From JAKJGV01 sp964617565 (GTDB lineage: Bacteria; Verrucomicrobiota; Kiritimatiellia; CAIQIC01; JAGNIJ01): 46,118 nucleotides of DNA. The notes below the pieces were generated by a model, which ran no database searches, was not told where the DNA came from, and worked only from the letters and a program-made list of their open reading frames with translations. The position numbers were made by a program, and so were the translations under genes. How positions within the stretch are numbered: the stretch's first letter is position 1; each line of letters starts with the position of its first letter. The DNA lies in assembly GCA_964617565.1 (NCBI GenBank), contig CAZTYH010000018.1:1-46118 (forward strand), in the 5' to 3' direction. Positions 34,505-42,200 of the stretch are shown here, in pieces.

Positions 34505-35515
34505 ATGCAGAATAGAGCTACACTAAAAGACGTCTGCCGTGAAGCCGGAGTTTCAAAGGCCACGATTTCTCATGTGCTGAACAACAAGCCCGGCGTGAGC
34601 ATGGAAACGCGTAAGCGCATCCTCGAGCTTATTCAAAGAATGGGGTACAAGCCCAAGCCGGCCGCACGCCACCTCTCGCTCGCGCGCACGGAAACCCTCG
34701 CCTGCGTTTTCGAAGATCTCACGCCCGGCTGGCTCTTGAGCATCTATCGCGGCATCCTCAGCAAAGCGTCGGAGATGAAGTACCATGTCGTCACCGCTCT
34801 CTCTGTATGGGAGGGCGATCAGTTCGAACTGCCCACCAACGTTCTCGGCACTGCCAGCGTGGACGGACTGCTCTGGCTCGATCCGCGAACGACGCCGGAC
34901 ATCATCCGCCGATTCAAACAAGAACAGCATATGCCGTTCATCGTGCTGCAGGGACACCTCGACGATCCCGACATCACCACGATCTCCATCGAAGACGCGC
35001 GTGGTGCATATCTCGCCGTGAAACACCTGCTCGACACCGGCCGCCGTAAACTGATGCTGATCACCGGCCAGGAAGACAACTACGACTCGCAGCAAAAACT
35101 CCTCGGCTCACGCCAGGCGCTCGCGGAGGCCGGACTCTCCATCGCGCCCGAGTACATCCTGAACGGCCACCACGTGGACGACTATGCCATTCGCGCCGTG
35201 GACACCTTCATGAAAACCGGCCATCCGTTGCCCGACGCGATCTTCGCGTTCAACGACAACATGGCGCTGGCGGTCATGCGGTGGCTGATGGATCGCGGCA
35301 TCCGCGTGCCGGAAGACGTAGCCATCGTCGGATTCGATGGAATTGACGATGCCCGGCGCAGCGGACTTACCACCGTCGAGACCCCGATGCGCGAGATGGG
35401 CATGCTCGCCGTCCAAACGCTCATCGAACTCATCCACACACCTGCCGCCGAACGCAAGGCCCAGCACATCATGATGGGCGGTACGCTGGCGGTGCGGAGA
35501 ACGACGGCGGGATGA
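34505..35515 (+). CDS. LacI-family transcriptional regulator (module A)
   Basis: The protein has 336 aa. It has an N-terminal helix-turn-helix (TLKDVCREAGVSKATISHVL), the hinge helix (KPAARHLSLART), and a periplasmic-binding-protein-like effector domain. The conserved C-terminal pattern includes DAIFAFNDNMALAVMRWLMD, VPEDVAIVGFDGIDDAR and LTTVETPMREMG. It most likely binds a sugar and represses the divergent giant gene through the palindromes at 34322-34347 and 34397-34404. ATG at 34505 fits the family start and has AGGA 6 nt upstream; the frame opens at 34427 without homologous sequence. The effector is unknown. Confidence 0.94.
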   Translation: MQNRATLKDVCREAGVSKATISHVLNNKPGVSMETRKRILELIQRMGYKPKPAARHLSLARTETLACVFEDLTPGWLLSIYRGILSKASEMKYHVVTALSVWEGDQFELPTNVLGTASVDGLLWLDPRTTPDIIRRFKQEQHMPFIVLQGHLDDPDITTISIEDARGAYLAVKHLLDTGRRKLMLITGQEDNYDSQQKLLGSRQALAEAGLSIAPEYILNGHHVDDYAIRAVDTFMKTGHPLPDAIFAFNDNMALAVMRWLMDRGIRVPEDVAIVGFDGIDDARRSGLTTVETPMREMGMLAVQTLIELIHTPAAERKAQHIMMGGTLAVRRTTAG

Positions 35516-35519
35516 CGGA

Positions 35520-35570
35520 AAATATCGAATTTTGAACGCTCAAGATTGAATGTTCGAAGTTTTCCCCGCT
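35520..35570. repeat. Intergenic AT-rich degenerate repeat
   Basis: Between the convergent LacI and small secreted-protein genes, the minus strand reads CGGGGAAAACTTCGAACATT then CAATCTTGAGCGTTC. A similar sequence, GGGGAAACATTGAACATCGG then CATTCGGCATTGAGCG, lies upstream of znuA at about 2475-2518 (minus strand). Both are made of roughly 10-bp units of the type TTGAACATT/TTGAGCGT. This may be a dispersed intergenic repeat. Confidence 0.35.
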
Positions 35571-35574
35571 CTCC

Positions 35575-36159
35575 CTACTCCTTTACAAATGAAACCTCAT
35601 CCACGAGGAAAGATCCTTTGCCTCCGCGATCACCTTCGTGCAGATGAATTCCGATCACGGCCGCAACAGCGCCCTTCGGCGCCTGCGCCCTGTTGATCTG
35701 CGCCAGTTCCCATCGCATTCGTGACATGGTTGGCTTCAGAGCCTCACCCCACGTCCGCGCAACTTCCCGCCCCTCGTCATCCTTCCACTCGATGGCCAAT
35801 TGTCCATATGCCGAACCTTGCAGGGGATTCGAACGATCGTTCATCACCCATGCCGAAAGCGTATAGCGTCCATCCTCCTCAACATTTACAACCTGGATGA
35901 TGCCTTGAAAATGTCTGGGGATCCCTGCGCAGGAAATTTTTATGCATTGCGTGCCATCTCTCCCCGCTGTCGGCGCAATCCCGATGTCCGCCCGCTTCGC
36001 GGAATACACCATCCAATCGTCCGGTACCGCACCCCCGCGTCCGTCCGGTTGCTCAAATCCGGGGTTCAACAGCGCATTTTCACTTCGCGCCACCGAAGAC
36101 AAGCCCACTGCCAATCCGATTCCAACGACCAGCACCCGACTACGACAACTCGCTTTCAT
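35575..36159 (-). CDS. Small secreted carbohydrate-binding-like protein (module B)
   Basis: The protein has 194 aa. A signal peptide (VLVVGIGLAVGLSSVARS) is followed by one CBM4/9-like domain: ALLNPGFEQPDG, then DGRYTLSAWVMND, GQLAIEWKDDEGREVAR and GIHLHEGDRGGKGSFLVDEV. It is a paralogue of the 26504-27076 product in the same genomic position relative to its giant gene, 45 bp upstream in the transcript. Likely co-transcribed with the 2799-aa protein. Glycan binding is inferred from the fold pattern only. Confidence 0.82.
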   Translation of the reverse strand: MKASCRSRVLVVGIGLAVGLSSVARSENALLNPGFEQPDGRGGAVPDDWMVYSAKRADIGIAPTAGRDGTQCIKISCAGIPRHFQGIIQVVNVEEDGRYTLSAWVMNDRSNPLQGSAYGQLAIEWKDDEGREVARTWGEALKPTMSRMRWELAQINRAQAPKGAVAAVIGIHLHEGDRGGKGSFLVDEVSFVKE

Positions 36160-36204
36160 CCCCCGCCCCTCTCTGAGCGATGCTCAACAACCCCATTCTT
36201 CACA

Positions 36205-39200
36205 TCATGGCGTGCCCGCCTTGACTCGATAGTAACGTATGCCATCCTGCGGTTTTCCGCCGCTCGTTCCCGCCGAAAAATCATCAACAAAGGTATACTT
36301 GGCGGAAACAACATTCGTCTCTACCCAGGTTCCGACTCCATTACTGGTGTCGTTGAATGTTCGCCATGTCGTCGTCGGCCCCAACATGCCATCGGTAATC
36401 CACAACGTATATTTCCGGCCCGGCTCCGTTTTAACGGTAACAAGATAAGCATCTCCTTCTGCCGGCTTGGGCGACGCAGCCGTCGTCATCAACGCCGATT
36501 CACTGTTTGTCGGACTTGTGCTGGCCTGATACTCAAACCAGTTCGGCGCTCCGTCGCCGTCCGGATCGTCATCCGCGCCATATTCCAATGCCTGAAAATT
36601 CATCCATTCCCAGACATCCGGCAACCCGTCCCCATCCCAATCCGTCGGCACGATAATCCATGTGCTGCCCGACGCGGTACTGTTGGTTGTCCCCTGGCCG
36701 TCATCACAGGTAAATGCGGCCATGTTGCTGGTCCCCGCATCCGCCACGGTTGTGGTCACCGTCAGGTAACGCCCATTAAAGCCCGAGGATGGCGGGATCG
36801 TCACGGCGGAGATCGTAATGTCGTCGCCATCCGGATCGAAGGCGAGAATGCGGATATCGGTTATGGACTCAATGGGCACATCGTATTGCGGCTCCATGAA
36901 GAACTGCGGGGCGCGGTTTTGTTGCCGCTTGGTGTACAACTCGAATTCATCCAGGTCCAGACCCCACGTTTCTTCGCTGCACCGGAAGGCAAACGTGTGC
37001 GATCCCGCCGTCAGATTGCCGATGTAAATCTCCTGCGAGTTGGTGAAAGAGTCCCACGAATGCGTGCTCAGCGTGGGAAAACGCGCCTTCAATGTTTCAT
37101 CCATGTAGATCTTCAGCATCGTCGGGCCGACATCGTCCGAGTAGCGAACCCGCATGTAGACCTGCGTCGCGGGCGCGCTCAGTGTCACCTGGTAATAGGC
37201 CGTCGAATTGGTCTGCTCCATGTGAATGCTCTGGCCGCCGACGGCGCCCGAGCGAACCGCGTCCACGATGTTGCTGGCGCTGTCATAGTCCTCGCCCTGC
37301 CGCACCAGGATGGATTCGCGCACCCAGTACTTCTTCGGATGCGACACCAGCTTGAACTCGTCCATGTCCATTCCGAACGTTCCCGGACCAACGACAATCC
37401 GGATCGTGTGCCAGCCGGGCAGAAGATCGCCGAGCGGGATGTTCGGCAGCATGTCGAAGTCGTTCCACCCGCCGGTATTCATTCCATAGGCCTGACCAAT
37501 CAGCTCATCGTCAATGTAGACCTGCACAAGATTGCCCGGGTAATCGCCATTGTTTCCGCCGTCGTCGTCGGCGTATCGGATGATCATGTGCGTGTCCGGG
37601 CGGCCGCGATCGAGATACACATGGAACGTCGCCTCGCCTCCGTCCAGTCCGAAGCTGATCGCCTCATTGCCACGCCCACCCGTGCGAATCACTTTCGTGT
37701 ACCCGATTCCCTCATCCAGTGTTTCCGCCTGCCGGACCAGGAACGCCTTGATCGGGTCCGTGATCTCAAACGCAAACTCAGGGCAATAGGTGTTGTGATA
37801 TGTCGTGACTTCCTTGAAGAATTTCCACCATGTCCCGTGCAGTTCGTTCCAGTGCCGCTGAATCGGAAAGACCCCATCCGCGGTTTCGACGCGGTCAATA
37901 TCCGCTTTCCCGTCGAACACCCACATGGAGCGGAATCGCGTGAAGGAATTGGTCGTCGTGTCGTAACGGATGTCTGTCACGTCCACCACGTTCTGCTCGC
38001 GGTCCACCCAGAGGTCCATGCGACACGAGCCACCGTTCTTGTAGACGATATCCATCGAGAGATCCTTCGGATTCACCGTCACGGTATCAATCGCGGCGAA
38101 CGGGCGGTCGCTCTCCACCGTCGGTCCGACGATCACCGATGCACCGAACGGCGTCCAATCCACGCCCTTCGGCGGGTGCGGAAGCAGCCTCACGTTGCCG
38201 TCCTCATACATGACAAACACCTGCGAGTATTCCATCGTGTTCGTGTCGGGCACGCGCTTCACGATGCGGAAGTAGTGAACGTCCGTCGCGGAACCCTGCG
38301 GCGTGATTACCGTCATGGCCGCGGGCGCGCGCCACCAGAAGTCAATATGGATGGCTTCGACGATGACATTCCCGTCCTCATACAGCGTGGCGAAGCTCGG
38401 TCCGACATGCCACCACGGAACATCAATAAGTTCCTTTGGCGCCATTTCACCCGCCTCGTCGCGCTTGGTGAGCTGAAGCGCATCATAATCGGCGTGCGCG
38501 CCTGGTGTCGTTTCGCCGCCCTGCTCCGACGGAACCACTTCCAAGCGGATCGTGCTCATGTCCGTTTCCTCGGACCAGAAGAAATCGGGCGTCTGCCAAT
38601 GCCGCACCAGATTCTGCGCGTTGAAGACATGGTTACTGGTCGGCTGCCACCGCCCATCTCTCCACTCCACCTGGTTGGTCAGCACCAGCCAATCGGTGCC
38701 GTTCCCTATGGAAACCCGCAAATCCAGCGTTCCAGTCACCTCACGCATCGCCACCATCAGCCGCGACCCGATCAGATGAACGAGGTTCACATCCTCCGGC
38801 TCGAATGCCGTGAACACGATGTACTGGTTGGACATCACGGATGTGTCTAACTCCGCCGGGAACTCGGACCATGGCTCGTCAATCCCGGCGGGCGGATGAT
38901 CGAGCGTGTAATGCACGTCCCCTTCACCGTATCCGGATTGCTTGAACTCGGCGGAAGAGCCGTCCAGGTTCCCAATCTTCCAGATCGTGCGATCGGCGAA
39001 GTCGCAATCGTCGAAGTCGTGCCCGCGCTCGTTGATGGAGGACGGGTAGTACGCCGGATGCGTTACCGTCACGCGGAACGCGCTGGTGTTCGTGTGCCAT
39101 AGCGGCACATTGATGTTATCCATCTCCGCACACAACGTGTCGTAGGAGCGCTCCTCGATCCAGCCCTGTTGGCTGCTCAAGCTCGGGACGTACACGCTGA

Positions 39201-42200
39201 CGGCCAGCGTGTAGGCGCCCACGTTCGTCACGCCGTTCACAACCTCGTAGGAACGGACTCGATAGAACCACGTTCCGCCTTCGGTGGTCGGATGATGCGA
39301 GAACTGCATCAGCAGGTTGGTTGTGTAAAACGCGGTCGGATAACGGAAATCACCGTTGTCCGCTTCGAGGACCTGGTATCCTGTCACATTGGACGCGGCC
39401 AACCACGCGATCGTGAACTGTCCTTCCGCCGTGGGATAGCTGGCCGCCAGACCGGTTGGCGGCTCCGGCGCCTGCCACGGCGTGCCGCCCGCAAGATTGA
39501 GGTCGTCGAAGTATATCTCGCCGCCTTCGTCCGCCTGATTCGGAAACGGCAGGACGTGCACGACGGATACGTTGGTCGCGCCCTGTATCTCCGAGAAGTC
39601 CCACACGAGCTTCTCCCATTCGCCTTCGCCGGTGTAGGTTTGAACGCCGACATCCGCGTCGTCGAACTTCAGCAGGATAGGAATCCGGAACTCCGTCGGG
39701 CTCATGACCCATAGCTCAAGAAGATAGTTCCCATCCATGGCAAAGTCCGGATAGTTCCCGATGCGGCCAACAGGTGCGGTTTCTTCATCGTGGACGGGAA
39801 GGTATTGAATGCCTGAGTAATCCTTCAGCTTATTGGTCCAGACGAGCCTCAGGGAATGCTGACCGATATTCAGGCGGTTTCCGTTCGCGGGGCGTGTTAC
39901 GGGTATAATTTCTTTTCCGTATATATCCGCCGCGTACCAACCGAAGGCATCGGACTCGAACGCATCGAGCGGCGCGCTGTTGACGGCGCGCTGGAGCTGG
40001 ACATCGTCCATCCAGAACGTGCCGGAGTTGGTGCCGTCCCCCGGCGCCACCATGAAGATGATCTGTGAAACGGCGGTCAGATCAATGCTGTCCGCGCCGT
40101 ACGTGCGGCTTAAATCGAACGCCAGGTTTTCCCAATCGGCTTCCGGCGTCCTTGTTTCCGGCATAATTCCCGCCCAACCGGATTCGAAGAATCCGCCCGC
40201 GTTGTCCTCCAAGCGGATCAGGAACTTCAGCGGACTGCCGTCATTGTAAACCCAGAAGCTCAGGTAATCGTGATTCCTGAAGTTGAACAGGCCCGCAGCG
40301 GACATGAAGCTGAAGACATTGACATCGTTGTTCTTGTCGTAATCCACCTTCAGCGCCACGACCCCGGAATGCACATGCTGGGTACTGCCGAAATCGAGCG
40401 TGTAGGCAAATGGCGGCACCGGATCGTTTGCCCACCAGAACGAAACCTGTTCCTGTTCGTTTATGCCCCCATCAAATGTCTCCAGGTTTTCATATGCGAG
40501 TTGCGCAGCAGGCTGGTACTCGACCGTCACCGGTATGATCGCGGCATAACTGCTCTTGTTGGTTCCGACCACGGAACGCGCCCGATAGTAGTACGTGCCG
40601 GCTTCTGCAATCGGATCTTTGGTCACGGCCACGCGCGTCCCGTTGGTTCGCAGGACGGTAACGGAGCCGAAATTCTGATCTGCAGATTCTTCCACCTCAT
40701 ACTCATCCGCCCCAACGTCATCCCATCTGAAGTGGTAATGCCCGTCGCCGTCCGGGTTCTTCGCCGTTGTCCGGAAACGGCCCGGCGCGATCGGAATCGG
40801 GGCCGCGCGGCCGCCAAAGAGGTTCATGTCGTCCAGATACATCACGCCGCCGTCATCGGCCATGTTGGGATACGGGATGACGAATACCTGGGCCACGTTC
40901 GTCGCGCCGGACACATTCGAGTAATCCCAGACCAAACGCTGCCATTCGCCGGTGCCGCGATATGAAAGGACGCCGACATCCGCGTCGTCGAACTTCAACA
41001 GGATGGGCATGTTGGTTTCAGTCGGGCTGCTCACCCACAATTCGAGCAGATGGTTGTCATACAACGTGAAATCCTGATAGTTGCCGATACGCCCGGCCGG
41101 CGCATTGTCGCCATCATGACCTGGTTCATAGGTGAAGTTGTCGTAGCCCTGAGCCTTGGCGTCCCATGTCACCTTCAGCGAAGACTGCCCGAGCCCGAAC
41201 GGCAGCCCGTCGTTATGGAAGACCTCGTTGGTCAGGCTCAGGTTGGTGAAGGCGCCGCCGCCGGCCCATCCATACAAGTCCGACTCGAACGGCTCCAGCG
41301 GCGCGCTGTTCGGCGCGCGCCGCAGGACGATGTCGTCCACCCAGAACTCGCCGCTCGCGGTTTCGCTGCCGGGCTCGACCATGAACATGATCTGCCCGAT
41401 CTGTGTCATATCAATCTCGCCGTTCGCGTGGCCGAAGAACGAGCGCGTCAGGTCAATGCAGATGTTTTCCCAGTCGGCATTGGTCGTTACCGTTCGGGGG
41501 AAGATGTCCGCCCAATCCGTTTCCCATGCCTTGTTGTAGTCGCCGAACTGCTCAAAGCGCACCTTGATGCGCAGCGGCGTGCCGGTGTTGTAGACCCAGA
41601 AGGAGAGGTAGTCGAACGAGTGAAGATTGAAGAGCCCGGAGGCCGACATGAAGCTATACGCGTTCGTGAAAACCTCTCCCAGTTCGTTGGTCCGAACCTC
41701 GTTTGCCTTGTCGTACACCACCTTCATCGCGTAGTCGCCGGAGAACACGTGTTCCTGATTCCGGAAGTCCTGCTGATAGACCCATGGATCGGCCGGGTCG
41801 CTGCCCCACCAGGCGCTGATCGCGCCGCCGAACTCGAAATCGGCGAGGACCTCCACTTGCTCGACCGGCGGCGGCACGACCTGCGCCTTGATTGAAGCCG
41901 TGAAGCTTCCATATCCCGCGGCTGTCGAGGAACGCACGCGATAGAAGAAGGTGCCCTTCTCAACAAGCGGATTCTTTGCAAACGCAAAGAAAGGCGTGTT
42001 CGTGAACAGGCTGACCGGACTCCCGAAGTTGGGATCCGTATCTTCCTGCAGTTCGTACATGACAGCGCCAGGCACAGCGCTCCACGTTACCTCATACATT
42101 CCATCGTCATCCGGCTCCGCTGCGGTAGATGCAAGATTGAGCGGCGCGTATGGCACTTCCGGAATGGAGCCGCCGACGAGATTCAAATCGTCCAGATACA

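Noticed and set aside
35800..38850. 1016-codon open frame on the plus strand opposite giant gene B
   Set aside because: It is antisense to a well-supported exported protein. Its composition is rich in Arg, His and Ile as expected from reverse-reading a GC-rich gene, and no domain or ribosome-binding site supports it.
39144..39155. Perfect palindrome AGGAGCGCTCCT inside giant gene B, similar to the start-site palindromes
   Set aside because: It lies deep in coding sequence, far from any promoter, and encodes ordinary residues. Such 12-mers can occur by chance in GC-rich DNA.
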